From contig CAJLPX010000010.1 of NCBI GenBank assembly GCA_905208635.1, positions 1-64,000 on the forward strand: 64,000 bases of DNA, written 5' to 3'. A model generated the notes under the pieces. It was not told the origin of the DNA, did no database searches, and saw only the letters and a list, made by a program, of their open reading frames with translations. Position 1 is the first letter of the stretch. Each line of letters begins with the position of its first letter. Made by a program: the position numbers and the translations under genes. Positions 1 to 7,942 of the stretch are shown piece after piece. The stretch comes from an uncultured Collinsella sp. (GTDB lineage Bacteria > Actinomycetota > Coriobacteriia > Coriobacteriales > Coriobacteriaceae).

Positions 1-102
1 GGCGCTGACCTTCTGGTCGCGCCCTTGAAGTTGAACGTCAGATTGTCCAAATGCGACCCGCGCAGCGTCAACTGGTTACGCGGGTTGGTAAACCCGCGTA
101 AC
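1..102. other. Window edge, no gene assigned
   Basis: The stretch left of pyrE is open on the minus strand in one frame, but no start is visible and I recognise no protein. It holds the hairpin listed separately at 75-102. The rest may be the edge of a gene outside the window or plain spacer. Confidence 0.3.
75..102 (-). terminator. Hairpin just after pyrE stop
   Basis: A perfect 12-bp inverted repeat (gttacgcgggtt / aacccgcgtaac, 4-nt loop) begins directly after the pyrE TAG. There is no clear T-run on the minus strand, so it may be a terminator or an mRNA-stabilising hairpin. Confidence 0.5.
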
Positions 103-783
103 CTACTTGACTCCGTACTGCTCGTAATAGGCGTCGATAGCGGCCTTGAGCTCGTCGTCGATGACGACTTTGCCGTCGATCTCGTGGTTGTAGAGGGTCT
201 CGACGACCTCGGCCATGGAGACGATGCTCGCGACGGGGAAACCGTACTTGGCCTCGATCTCCTTCTGCGCGGTGGTCACGCCACCCTTGCCGACCTCCAT
301 GCGGTTGAGGGACACGATGAGGCCCTTGATCTCGACATCGGCAGCAGCCTTGACCTTGGGATAGGTCTCGTCGATGGACTTACCGCTGGTAGTGACGTCC
401 TCGACCATGACCACGCGGTCGCCGTCCTGGGGCTCGTAGCCCAGCAGGTTGCCCTTGTCGGCGCCGTGGTCCTTGGCCTCCTTGCGATCGCAGCAGTACT
501 TGACCTCCTTGCCGTACAGCTCGTGGTAGGCAATTGCGGTCACGACGGCCAGCGGAATACCCTTGTAGGCCGGTCCAAACAGCACGTCAAAGTCGTCGCC
601 AAAGTTATCGTGGATGGCCTGGGCGTAATACTCGCCCAGCTTCTTGAGCTGATAGCCCGTCACATAGGCGCCGGCGTTCATAAAGAACGGGGACTGACGG
701 CCGCTCTTGAGCGTAAAGCTGCCGAATTTAAGAACGTCGGACTCAACCATGAACTTGATGAACTCTTGCTTGTAAGCCTCCAT
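103..783 (-). CDS. pyrE: Orotate phosphoribosyltransferase
   Basis: 226 residues. The enzyme transfers the ribose-5-phosphate of PRPP to orotate, giving OMP, in de novo UMP synthesis in the cytoplasm. The PRPP-binding loop is clear: VVMVEDVTTSGKSI near residues 128-141, preceded by the FGPAYKGIPLA segment, and the FTLKSGRQSPFFMNAG start is typical of the PyrE family. I chose the ATG at 783 because GAGAGGAG lies 6-7 nt upstream. A longer frame up to 867 has no ribosome site and unrelated residues. It stands alone, with a hairpin right after the stop. The other pyr genes are not in the window. Confidence 0.95.
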   Translation of the reverse strand: MEAYKQEFIKFMVESDVLKFGSFTLKSGRQSPFFMNAGAYVTGYQLKKLGEYYAQAIHDNFGDDFDVLFGPAYKGIPLAVVTAIAYHELYGKEVKYCCDRKEAKDHGADKGNLLGYEPQDGDRVVMVEDVTTSGKSIDETYPKVKAAADVEIKGLIVSLNRMEVGKGGVTTAQKEIEAKYGFPVASIVSMAEVVETLYNHEIDGKVVIDDELKAAIDAYYEQYGVK

Positions 784-912
784 GCGGGCTCCTCTCGTAA
801 TCGCGTACGTGCCTTCCAGTTTAGCGCAGGCAGGGCGCGTTGCGGGCGCGCTTTGGGGCCTCGGCATTCTGTAAAGGCTTTGTCAGGGGCAATGGTTTTC
901 CAAACATTGGGG

Positions 913-941
913 TTGACACGGCAAACCCCCTCATCAAGAAT
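913..941 (+). promoter_or_regulatory. Candidate promoter for the mgtA leader
   Basis: A perfect TTGACA at 913-918, a 17-nt spacer and a weak AAGAAT at 936-941 point toward the leader ORF at 1008 and mgtA. The -35 is good and the -10 is poor, so this is tentative. Confidence 0.4.
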
Positions 942-1007
942 ACGGGCGGATTGTAACGGGTACGAGATACCCAAAGCGCGCCGCGCCCGGCCTTAAGGAG
1001 GTGTGCC

Positions 1008-1079
1008 ATGGAAGGCAGTCATAGTCGAAAAACCTGCATGTCGCTCTCGGCACGCCGCGAGGATTCCGCGCACGCATAA
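1008..1079 (+). CDS. Candidate 23-residue leader peptide upstream of mgtA
   Basis: ATG at 1008 follows a near-perfect ribosome site (TAAGGAGGT, 994-1002) at a 6-nt spacing. The frame encodes a 23-residue hydrophilic peptide beginning MEGSHSRKTC and ending EDSAHA, then TAA. It ends 22 nt before a perfect hairpin (1101-1136) and 139 nt before the Mg2+ ATPase start. A translated short ORF plus hairpin ahead of an Mg2+ P-type ATPase is the same arrangement as the mgtL leader of enteric mgtA, though the peptide is not proline-rich and is not a homologue. Function is inferred from position only. Confidence 0.45.
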   Translation: MEGSHSRKTCMSLSARREDSAHA

Positions 1080-1100
1080 GCGCCAACAGCCGATCGTCAA

Positions 1101-1136
1101 AACCACCACAAAGGTGCCTGTCCCTTTGTGGTGGTT
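1101..1136. repeat. Palindrome with 14-bp arms, 'tgcctgtcc' core, copy 1
   Basis: Arms aaccaccacaaagg and cctttgtggtggtt are perfectly complementary around a short core, tgcctgtc. A second copy with the same arms but inverted core is at 7751-7787. It lies between the leader ORF and mgtA, so it could also act in the mgtA transcript. Confidence 0.8.
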
Positions 1137-1218
1137 CGAAAGCATGACGTGAGCGACATCTAGGTTTTTTGAAGCACATACGACACGTACGCTAACTCCC
1201 TTCAACAAGGAGGACCCT

Positions 1219-3987
1219 ATGCTGATGCTCAAAACCGCCACGGTACTCGAAGCCATCTCCAAGCGCCGCCGCACGGCGCGCCCCGCCGCTCATACCGGCA
1301 TGTCCAAGAACACCATATTCGCCGCCACCCATAGCGCCGAGGATGCCCTCGTGCTGCTCGACGCCACAGCCGACGGCCTCACCGCCGAGCACGCCGCCGA
1401 GCGCCTGAGCGCCGTCGGCCCCAACACCATCGAAGCGCCGACCAAGACACTCGCCCGCCGTATCGCCGACGCCTTTGTCGACCCCTTCGCCGGCATCCTC
1501 GCCGCTCTCGCGCTGGTCTCGCTCTACATCGACGTGCTCGCCGTGCCCGAACCGCAGCGCGACCCCTCCACGGTCATCGTCATCGGCATCATGTTGCTGG
1601 TATCGGGCGGTATGAAGTTTATCCAAGAAGCCCGCAGCGGCAATGCGACCGAGGCCCTCAAGGACCTGGTCTCCAACACTTGCACCGCTCTGCGCGACGG
1701 TGAGCGCGTCGAGATCCCCTTCGACGAGCTCGTCCCCGGTGATGTGATCCGCCTCTCTGCCGGCGACATGGTGCCGGCCGATGCCCGCATCATCACCGCG
1801 CGCGACCTGTTTGTGATCGAGTCCGCACTCACCGGCGAGAGTGAGGCTGTCGAGAAGACCGCTGCCATCACCGTCGTCGAGGGCGCCGACGACTCCGCAC
1901 TGCCGCTCTCTGCCTGCAAAAACATCGTCTTTACCGGCACCTCCGTGCAAAACGGCACCGCTATGGCACTTGTCGTAGCCACCGGCTCGGACACTTACCT
2001 GGGCGGCATCGCCAAGATGCTCAACGGGCGCGGCGAGAAGAGCGCGTTTGACCGCGGCGTCTCGAGCGTCTCCATGTTGCTCGTACGCCTCATGCTCGTT
2101 ATGGCGCCGGCCGTCTTTGCCATCAACGCCGCCACCAAGGGCAACGTCATTGATGCGCTGTTGTTCGCCACGAGCGTGGCCGTGGGCATCACGCCGCAGA
2201 TGCTTCCCGTCATCGTGACCACGAGCCTGTCGCAGGGCGCCAAGGACCTCGCCCGTCGCCAGGTTATCGTCAAGGAGCTGCCAGCAATCCAAAACCTGGG
2301 CGCGATGGACGTCCTGTGCTGCGACAAGACCGGCACCCTCACCGAAGACCGCATCGTGCTCGAGCGCTACCTCAACACCGACGGCAACGAGGATGCGCGC
2401 GTGCTGCGCCATGCGTTTTTGAACAGCTTCTTCCAGACCGGCCTCAAAAACCTTATCGACCTGGCCGTCATCGACCGTGCCGATGTGACGCCCTCGACCG
2501 TCGTGCCCGATTCTATGCTGGGCCAGAGCCTGCGCGACCGCTATACCAAGGTCGACGAGGTGCCCTTCGATTTCTCGCGCCGTCGCCTGAGCGTAGTTGT
2601 CGCCGACGCCCAGGGCAAAACCCAGATGGTCACCAAGGGGGCTGCCGAAGAAATGTTCGAGATCTGCTCCTTTGTCGAAGTCGATGGTGCCGCCCAGCCG
2701 GTCACCGAAGACAAGCTCGCCCAGATTCGCAAGCAGGTCGCCGGGCTCAACGCCGAGGGCCTGCGCGTGATTGCCGTGGCGCAGAAAACCAATCCGCGCT
2801 GCGTGGGCGAGTTTGGCATCGCCGACGAATGCGACATGGTGTTGATGGGCTTTTTGGCCTTTCTCGATCCGCCCAAGGCGAGTGCCGCGGGCGCCGTCGC
2901 CACGCTCGAGGCCAAGGGTGTGGCGGTCAAGGTCCTGACCGGCGACAACGACCGCGTTGCCGCCACCGTCTGCGAACAGATCGGTATCGACGCGAGCAAC
3001 GTCTTGCTCGGCTCCGAGATCGATGCGCTCGATGACGCCGAACTTGCCGAGCGCGCCGAGAACACCCACCTCTTCGCCAAGCTCTCGCCGCTGCAGAAGG
3101 CGCGCCTGGTGCGCGTCATGCGCGAGCTGCTCGGCCACACCGTGGGCTTTATGGGCGACGGCATCAATGACGCCGCCGCTATGCGCGCGAGCGACTGCGG
3201 CATCTCGGTCGACTCCGCCGTCGATATCGCCAAGGAATCCGCCGATATCATCTTGCTCCAGAAGGACCTGGGCGTGCTCGAGCGCGGCATCATTGAAGGC
3301 CGCCGCACCTACGGCAACCTGCTCAAGTACCTCAAGACCACGGTAAGCTCCAACTTTGGCAACGTGCTGTCCGTAACCGTCGCGAGCCTGTTCTTGCCGT
3401 TTTTGCCCATGAGCGCCCTGCAGCTGGTGCTGCTGTCGCTGGTCTACGAGATCGTGTGCATCGCGCTGCCGTGGGACACCGTCGATGACGCTTGGACCGC
3501 CCGCCCGCGCGCCTGGGATGCCGCGTCCATCAAGGGCTTTATGCTTGAGCTGGGCCCCGTGAGCTCGCTGTTTGACATTGCAACCTTTGCCGCGCTCTTC
3601 TTTGTGGTATGCCCCGCCGCCGTGGGCGCGAGCTGGTCCGAGCTTGCCGCCGCGGGCAACGTCGCAGGCATGACGGCCTTTGCAGCACTCTTCCAGAGCG
3701 GCTGGTTCGTTGAGTCCATGTGGTCGCAGACACTCGTAATCCACATGCTGCGCTCCCCGCGCCTGCCGAGTCTGCGCGACCACGCCGCGCCCGCGCTGTG
3801 CGCTCTCACCGTGCTGGGTCTGGCGCTCGTCACCTGGCTGCCGGCAAGCCCCATCGCCGATGCGCTCGGCCTCATGGCGCTGCCCGCGAGCTTTTTCGCG
3901 CTGCTCATCGGCATCGTTACCGCCTACATCGCGCTCACCCAACTAGCAAAGCGCCGCTACATCGCCCGCCACGGCGAGCTGCTGTAG
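1219..3987 (+). CDS. mgtA: Magnesium-translocating P-type ATPase
   Basis: 922 residues, the length expected for the P3B MgtA/MgtB family, which imports Mg2+ across the cytoplasmic membrane with ATP hydrolysis. Seen: an N-terminal cation-ATPase domain, TGES loop in SALTGESEAVEKT, phosphorylation motif CDKTGTLTED with the aspartate at residue 369, TGDN nucleotide/hinge motif near 574, GDGINDAAAM hinge near 645, and a hydrophobic C-terminal set of membrane helices. AAGGAGG at 1207-1213 fixes the ATG at 1219. A possible leader peptide and hairpin precede it; a 10-bp-stem hairpin follows. The product may be made when Mg2+ is low, as in enterics, but that is inferred from family and leader layout. 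Confidence 0.93.
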   Translation: MLMLKTATVLEAISKRRRTARPAAHTGMSKNTIFAATHSAEDALVLLDATADGLTAEHAAERLSAVGPNTIEAPTKTLARRIADAFVDPFAGILAALALVSLYIDVLAVPEPQRDPSTVIVIGIMLLVSGGMKFIQEARSGNATEALKDLVSNTCTALRDGERVEIPFDELVPGDVIRLSAGDMVPADARIITARDLFVIESALTGESEAVEKTAAITVVEGADDSALPLSACKNIVFTGTSVQNGTAMALVVATGSDTYLGGIAKMLNGRGEKSAFDRGVSSVSMLLVRLMLVMAPAVFAINAATKGNVIDALLFATSVAVGITPQMLPVIVTTSLSQGAKDLARRQVIVKELPAIQNLGAMDVLCCDKTGTLTEDRIVLERYLNTDGNEDARVLRHAFLNSFFQTGLKNLIDLAVIDRADVTPSTVVPDSMLGQSLRDRYTKVDEVPFDFSRRRLSVVVADAQGKTQMVTKGAAEEMFEICSFVEVDGAAQPVTEDKLAQIRKQVAGLNAEGLRVIAVAQKTNPRCVGEFGIADECDMVLMGFLAFLDPPKASAAGAVATLEAKGVAVKVLTGDNDRVAATVCEQIGIDASNVLLGSEIDALDDAELAERAENTHLFAKLSPLQKARLVRVMRELLGHTVGFMGDGINDAAAMRASDCGISVDSAVDIAKESADIILLQKDLGVLERGIIEGRRTYGNLLKYLKTTVSSNFGNVLSVTVASLFLPFLPMSALQLVLLSLVYEIVCIALPWDTVDDAWTARPRAWDAASIKGFMLELGPVSSLFDIATFAALFFVVCPAAVGASWSELAAAGNVAGMTAFAALFQSGWFVESMWSQTLVIHMLRSPRLPSLRDHAAPALCALTVLGLALVTWLPASPIADALGLMALPASFFALLIGIVTAYIALTQLAKRRYIARHGELL

Positions 3988-4014
3988 TGCCGCAGGTACC
4001 ATCGTCAAGAATGC

Positions 4015-4056
4015 TTGGGCCGCTACGACCTGTCCCTGCTGGCCGCAGCGGCCCAA
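4015..4056 (+). terminator. Hairpin downstream of mgtA
   Basis: Arms ttgggccgct (4015-4024) and agcggcccaa (4047-4056) form a 10-bp stem with a 22-nt loop, 28 nt after the mgtA stop. It is followed by aaacagctaaaaatg, with no T-run, so efficiency is uncertain. Confidence 0.5.
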
Positions 4057-4059
4057 AAC

Positions 4060-4089
4060 AGCTAAAAATGCCCCGTCCCAAATGAGCTA
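4060..4089. repeat. 30-bp 'gccccgtcccaaat' repeat, copy 1
   Basis: Starts agctaaaaatgccccgtccc and ends at agcta. Three further copies lie at 9236-9265 (inverted), 9292-9321 and 15604-15633. This copy overlaps the last codons and stop of the convergent LuxR-type gene. Confidence 0.7.
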
Positions 4090-5631
4090 GTCATTTGGCG
4101 TCCAAGACCAGAAGAAATTGATAAGGGCCACGCGCGACTCGGCACCGGTCTTTTTATTGATCGAGGCGATATGGCGGTAGAGCGTGGAGCGCGAAAGGAA
4201 GAGCTTTGCGGCGATGTCCTGAACGCTCTCGTGCGATGCGACCAAGGCCTCCAAAATATCGCGCTCGCGCTCTGTAAGCTCAAAGGCGGCGACAAAGGCA
4301 TCGAGCCGCTCGCCGAGCGTGAGCTCCGGAACCTCCGCGAAATCGGGCTCGCTCTGAGCAGACGCGCGGTCCGCACCAAGAGCATCGGCAGCAAACGCCA
4401 GCTCGCCGGGCGCCGCAGCGTCATCGGTCCGATGCCCAGACTGCCCCAGCAGCGAAATCGCAATGCCCACAAACAGCACGAGCACCGCACTCACCGCCAG
4501 CAGCACGTTCTGGCTCGAGACAATCGCCACCGCCGGCGCCGTCACGAGCATCGCGCAAACGTTGCTGATGACACGACCCATGCACGGCCACAGATACGAC
4601 CAGTGCGCATAAACCGAAATGGCAGCAAATTTCGTCGTGAAAAACACCACGAAGAAGCCCGAACCCAGATAGAAAATCGCCATGGCCGCAAGCGCATTGC
4701 CGCCATTGCCGTCGATGAGCAAGACAAAGAACGAAAGCGTGGACAACATGGCAGTGCAAGTCATGGTGATGTTCATATACGAACGACCGTGCAGGTCAAA
4801 TAGGACGCCGGCGACTAGAGCGCTCACGCCCATCAGCAAGCGCGGCCAATCGCCCAAGTCGATGGCCCCGGCGGCGTGCGAGGTCGTGAGCCCCGCGTTG
4901 AGGGCGGCAAACACGCCAGCAAGACAGGCGGTTGCGACCGTCAAACGCACCACGGCGCGCCGAAAAGCCGCCGTTGATTCAGAATCGTCTTGCCATTTGG
5001 CGCCAAATTCCGACGCATCCACCGAAAGCTCGGCGATATCGGACTCGCGCCCAGGCTCAGATTCACCGCGCAGCTTGGCACGACGAGCGTCGTGGAGCAG
5101 CGCCACCTGCACAACCGCACAGGCAACAAGAACAAACTGTTGCGGAATCCCCGCGGGCATCACCATATGGTTGAGCACCTGCACCAGAACGCCCAGGGCA
5201 TACGAAAGCGCCGCCGCGCGCGCCAAATACGGCGTCCGTGCAAAGCGTCGCGCAAAGTTGGCATGGGCGGTCGATCCGCAGTAGCCCAGCGTGCAGCACG
5301 CTATCAAACCGCCGGCGATTACCACCTCAAACCGAACAGCCATAATCAGCAGCAGCAATGCCGATACCAGCAGCACGCCCGTGACGTCGCTCGTCGTATC
5401 GATCGCATGGGGGCGGCGGTAGTACAGAAGGGGGCGCACAAGAAAGCCGATCACGCTCGCACCGACGATGAAGCTCTCGTAGACACCGACCTCGCTCGGC
5501 GGCACAAACTCGGCAACGCGCACGTCAAAAAGATACTCGCCAGCCAAATACGTAAAATAGAACAGCACCAGGCATATAATCTCCCGAATGCCCCGACGCA
5601 GGTATGCGGCTGTGTCTCCCATGCCTCTCAT
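4087..5631 (-). CDS. Membrane-embedded LuxR-family transcriptional regulator
   Basis: 514 residues. The first about 400 are strongly hydrophobic with roughly 12 membrane segments (for example VTGVLLVSALLLLIMAVRFE), broken by a polar loop around 190-230. The last about 65 residues are a LuxR/GerE helix-turn-helix: LTERERDILEALVASHESVQ, then DIAAKLFLSRSTLYRHIASI. This architecture, an MFS-like sensor with a DNA-binding tail, is expanded in Coriobacteriia (Eggerthella, Collinsella). The ligand and targets are unknown. The ATG at 5631 lies 4 nt downstream of a run of 14 G on the coding strand that occupies the ribosome-binding position; an alternative in-frame ATG is at 5622. Expression may therefore vary with tract length. 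Confidence 0.85.
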   Translation of the reverse strand: MRGMGDTAAYLRRGIREIICLVLFYFTYLAGEYLFDVRVAEFVPPSEVGVYESFIVGASVIGFLVRPLLYYRRPHAIDTTSDVTGVLLVSALLLLIMAVRFEVVIAGGLIACCTLGYCGSTAHANFARRFARTPYLARAAALSYALGVLVQVLNHMVMPAGIPQQFVLVACAVVQVALLHDARRAKLRGESEPGRESDIAELSVDASEFGAKWQDDSESTAAFRRAVVRLTVATACLAGVFAALNAGLTTSHAAGAIDLGDWPRLLMGVSALVAGVLFDLHGRSYMNITMTCTAMLSTLSFFVLLIDGNGGNALAAMAIFYLGSGFFVVFFTTKFAAISVYAHWSYLWPCMGRVISNVCAMLVTAPAVAIVSSQNVLLAVSAVLVLFVGIAISLLGQSGHRTDDAAAPGELAFAADALGADRASAQSEPDFAEVPELTLGERLDAFVAAFELTERERDILEALVASHESVQDIAAKLFLSRSTLYRHIASINKKTGAESRVALINFFWSWTPND

Positions 5632-5635
5632 GAAT

Positions 5636-5649
5636 CCCCCCCCCCCCCC
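5636..5649. repeat. 14-base homopolymer (G on minus strand)
   Basis: An uninterrupted C14 on the plus strand, so G14 on the coding strand of the LuxR-type gene, ending 4 nt before its ATG. It takes the place of a Shine-Dalgarno sequence and is long enough for slipped-strand mispairing. Confidence 0.85.
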
Positions 5650-5671
5650 GCACTCAAATGTCTGGAAATCA

Positions 5672-5701
5672 ATTCTAATAGAGAACCAGTCCCAATATCA
5701 A
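5672..5701 (-). promoter_or_regulatory. Candidate promoter of the LuxR-type gene
   Basis: On the minus strand TTGATA (5701-5696), an 18-nt spacer and TAGAAT (5677-5672) sit about 40 nt upstream of the start codon, just before the G tract. Both boxes are one or two bases from consensus. Confidence 0.45.
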
Positions 5702-5824
5702 AATCGAGCTCGAAATGCCGCATATTTGACCCCAGCAGTCCACGGCGTGCAGCGTTTTGAGCCACCCGGCCCAGAAGGGGCACGACGTAGACTGCTGGCT
5801 CGGCAAAGAGTGTCCCCAACTGCC

Positions 5825-5851
5825 ACTCATTTAAGTCTGTCCCCAATGAGT
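5825..5851. repeat. 27-bp 'actcatt' palindrome with 'gtccccaatgagt', copy 1
   Basis: actcatttaagtctgtcccc then aatgagt: terminal arms actcatt/aatgagt around an asymmetric core containing ctgtcccc. The same element is at 32498-32524, 36064-36090 and 36097-36123. Confidence 0.8.
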
Positions 5852-5880
5852 GCCTTCGACAAAGAGTGTCCCCCGCGACC

Positions 5881-5907
5881 AGTCGTTTAAGAACGTCCCC
5901 GATGACT
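5881..5907. repeat. 27-bp palindrome, 'agtc' variant, copy 2
   Basis: agtcgtttaagaacgtcccc then gatgact. It has the same layout as the copy at 5825 but with agtc/gact ends and acgtcccc in the core; the closest relative is at 23988-24014, inverted. The 5632-6168 intergenic region as a whole holds the promoter, G tract, these repeats, a terminator and the long palindrome, and no gene. Confidence 0.7.
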
Positions 5908-5974
5908 ACTGCCATCCCGCTTTCACTTCTTTTGCAAGCTTTAACTTCTTTTGCTTTCTTTCACTTCTTTTAAC

Positions 5975-6013
5975 AAGGCACCCGGCGGGCATAAGTTGCT
6001 CGCCGGGCGCCTT
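5975..6013 (-). terminator. Terminator hairpin after the GH1 gene
   Basis: aaggcacccggcg ... cgccgggcgcctt forms a strong stem with one bulge. On the minus strand it is followed by TGTTAAAAGAAG. It is the most likely transcription end for the gene at 6169-7599. Confidence 0.6.
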
Positions 6014-6065
6014 GGTTAGAACGTTATAAAGCATGACTTTCGAAATGCGACGGTCAGGTCTACCT

Positions 6066-6173
6066 CCTAAGGGCCTGAGGTGCTCAAGATTGGGAGCGAC
6101 AAGCCCGACGAAGCGTACTTTAGGTACGCGAGGAGGGTTGGAGCCCCAAGGTTGAGTGCCTCAGGCCCTTAGG
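6066..6173. repeat. Long imperfect palindrome overlapping the GH1 stop codon
   Basis: Outer arms of 22 nt (6066-6087 and 6152-6173) match at 20 of 22 positions: cctaagggcctgaggtgctc on the left pairs with gagtgcctcaggcccttagg on the right. Inside is a second stem gcgtac/gtacgc around 6113-6128. The right arm contains the TAA of the glycosidase gene. Confidence 0.75.
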
Positions 6174-7599
6174 CCAGGTCTTCGCCGTTGGTGGCGATTA
6201 CCTTCTTATACCAATCAAAGCTCTTCTTCTTGGAGCGCTTGAGGGTGCCGTTGCCCGCGTCGTCGCGGTCGACGTAGATAAAGCCGTAGCGCTTGGACAT
6301 CTCGCCGGTGCCGGCAGAGACGAGGTCGATCGGGCCCCAGGTGGTGTAGCCCAAAAGGTCCACGCCGTCCTCGGTCACCGCATCGCGCATCGCGGCAATA
6401 TGCTGACGCAGGAAGTCGATACGGTAGTCGTCGTTGATGGAACCGTCCTCTTCGACAACATCCTTGGCGCCCAGACCGTTCTCAACCACAAACAGCGGCT
6501 TCTGATAACGATCGTACAGGTCGTTGAGCGTAATGCGGAAGCCCAGCGGATCGATGGCCCAGCCCCACTGGCTCTCCTGAAGGTAGGGGTTCTTGGCGCC
6601 GGCGAAGGCGTTGCCCTGGGTGCGCTCGACATCGGGGTTATCGGCACCGGCGGAGCAACGGGTGCTGTAATAGCTAAAGCTGATGAAGTCGACGGTGTTG
6701 GCGGCCAGGATCTCGCGGTCCTCGTCGGTCATGCCCACATCGATGCCCAGACGCTCGAGCTTCTTGACGGCATAGGCCGGGTAGTAGCCACGGCTCTGAA
6801 CGTCAACGAAGAAGTAATTGTCCTGATTGTCGAGCTGCGCCTGGCGTACATCGCCCGGACGGCAGCTGTAGGGGTAGTAGCTACCTGCGGCGAGCATGCA
6901 GCCGATCTTGACCTCGGGGTCGATCTCGTGAGCGATCTTGGTTGCCCAAGCGCTGGCAACGAGCTCGTTGTGGGCGGCCAGGTACTCGACGGCCTCCTTG
7001 TTCTCGCCTTCCTCAAAGACCAGACCGGCACCCATAAACGGCAGGTGCAAGATCATGTTGATCTCGTTGAAGGTGAGCCAGTACTTCACCAGACCCTTGT
7101 AGCGGGTAAAGATCGTGGTCGCGAGGTTCTTGTAGAAGTCGATGAGCTTGCGGTTGCGCCAGCCGCCGTACTCCTTGATGAGGTGAATCGGGCAGTCGAA
7201 ATGCGTGATGGTCACGAGCGGCTCGATGCCGTGCGCCTGACACTCGCGGAACACGTCCTCGTAGAAGGCCAGGCCGGCCTCGTTGGGCTCGGTCTCGTCA
7301 CCGTTGGGGAAGATGCGGGTCCACGCCAGGCTCATGCGGAAGGTCTTAAAGCCCATCTCGGCAAATAGGGCGATGTCCTCCTTGTAATGGTGATAGAAAT
7401 CGATGCCGGTCTGCGCGGGGTAGTAATAGCCGTCCTCGAAGTCGAGCATCTTGCGCTGGCCGGAGACCACCGCATAGCGCTCGGGGCCGTGCGGCGCCAC
7501 GTCCACGTTGGCCAGGCCGCGGCCATCCACGTCATAAGCGCCCTCGCACTGGTTGGCAGCCGTCGCGCCGCCCCACAGGAAGTCTTTACGGAAAGCCAT
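6169..7599 (-). CDS. 6-phospho-beta-glucosidase, glycoside hydrolase family 1
   Basis: 476 residues, the normal GH1 length. It would hydrolyse 6-phospho-beta-glucosides (for example phosphorylated cellobiose or arbutin) in the cytoplasm to glucose-6-phosphate. Seen: N-terminal FLWGGATAANQCEGAY, acid/base glutamate in LTFNEIN near residue 180, nucleophile glutamate in LFVVENGLGA near residue 375, and the SxxxxxxxKRYGFIYVD segment near 430-446, whose Ser, Lys and Tyr bind the phosphate in the 6-phospho members. AAAGGA 7-8 nt upstream supports the ATG at 7599. No PTS permease gene is adjacent, so the phosphorylating transporter must be elsewhere. The stop codon is inside a long palindrome. Confidence 0.9.
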   Translation of the reverse strand: MAFRKDFLWGGATAANQCEGAYDVDGRGLANVDVAPHGPERYAVVSGQRKMLDFEDGYYYPAQTGIDFYHHYKEDIALFAEMGFKTFRMSLAWTRIFPNGDETEPNEAGLAFYEDVFRECQAHGIEPLVTITHFDCPIHLIKEYGGWRNRKLIDFYKNLATTIFTRYKGLVKYWLTFNEINMILHLPFMGAGLVFEEGENKEAVEYLAAHNELVASAWATKIAHEIDPEVKIGCMLAAGSYYPYSCRPGDVRQAQLDNQDNYFFVDVQSRGYYPAYAVKKLERLGIDVGMTDEDREILAANTVDFISFSYYSTRCSAGADNPDVERTQGNAFAGAKNPYLQESQWGWAIDPLGFRITLNDLYDRYQKPLFVVENGLGAKDVVEEDGSINDDYRIDFLRQHIAAMRDAVTEDGVDLLGYTTWGPIDLVSAGTGEMSKRYGFIYVDRDDAGNGTLKRSKKKSFDWYKKVIATNGEDLA

Positions 7600-7750
7600 A
7601 CATCGATCCTTTCACACGCTGTTTGTCGTGGTTTCAGTATCCCCGTAAGCAGCGCGCTACTCAACGGCAACGACGCAGGCCGACACTTCTTTTCGCACAC
7701 GGCGGCCCGGTAGCCGCCCCTGCCTGACACTTTCTGATACCGCCGCCCCA

Positions 7751-7787
7751 AACCACCACAAAGGGGACAGGCACCTTTGTGGTGGTT
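7751..7787. repeat. Palindrome with 14-bp arms, copy 2 (inverted core)
   Basis: It has the same perfect arms as 1101-1136, but the core reads ggacaggca, the reverse complement of the core in copy 1. It lies upstream of the GH1 gene. Confidence 0.8.
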
Positions 7788-7799
7788 GGGGACGGTTTG

Positions 7800-7854
7800 T
7801 CTCGATCTGCAACAGGTAGGCAGCCAAAACCGGGCTTGGTGTTACAGATCGAGA
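7800..7854. repeat. 55-bp 'TCTNNATCTGTAACA' palindrome, unit 1
   Basis: Arms tctcgatctgcaaca and tgttacagatcgaga around a 25-nt middle. It is a member of a five-unit family (also 7878, 58313, 58394, 58475). Confidence 0.85.
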
Positions 7855-7877
7855 TTTTTGGGCAGCCCCCGCAGTTT

Positions 7878-7934
7878 GTCTAAATCTGTAACAGGTAGAG
7901 ACGATTTAGCCCGCTAGATGTTACAAATCGAGAC
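7878..7934. repeat. 57-bp 'TCTNNATCTGTAACA' palindrome, unit 2
   Basis: gtctaaatctgtaaca ... tgttacaaatcgagac. It ends 8 nt before the stop of the next gene. Units 1 and 2 form a tandem pair with 23 nt between them and fill the 7600-7942 gap together with the palindrome at 7751. Confidence 0.85.
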
Positions 7935-7942
7935 GGAAGATG

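Noticed and set aside
1192..3942. A 916-codon open frame opposite mgtA, and similar long frames opposite the flavoenzyme and other genes (for example 56159-58333)
   Set aside because: They are Gly/Asp/Ala/Arg-rich, lack motifs and ribosome sites, and mirror well-supported genes.
5628..5915. A frame of 95 codons on the minus strand crossing the G14 tract
   Set aside because: It is out of frame with the LuxR-type gene, contains a repeat element, and shows no similarity or ribosome site.
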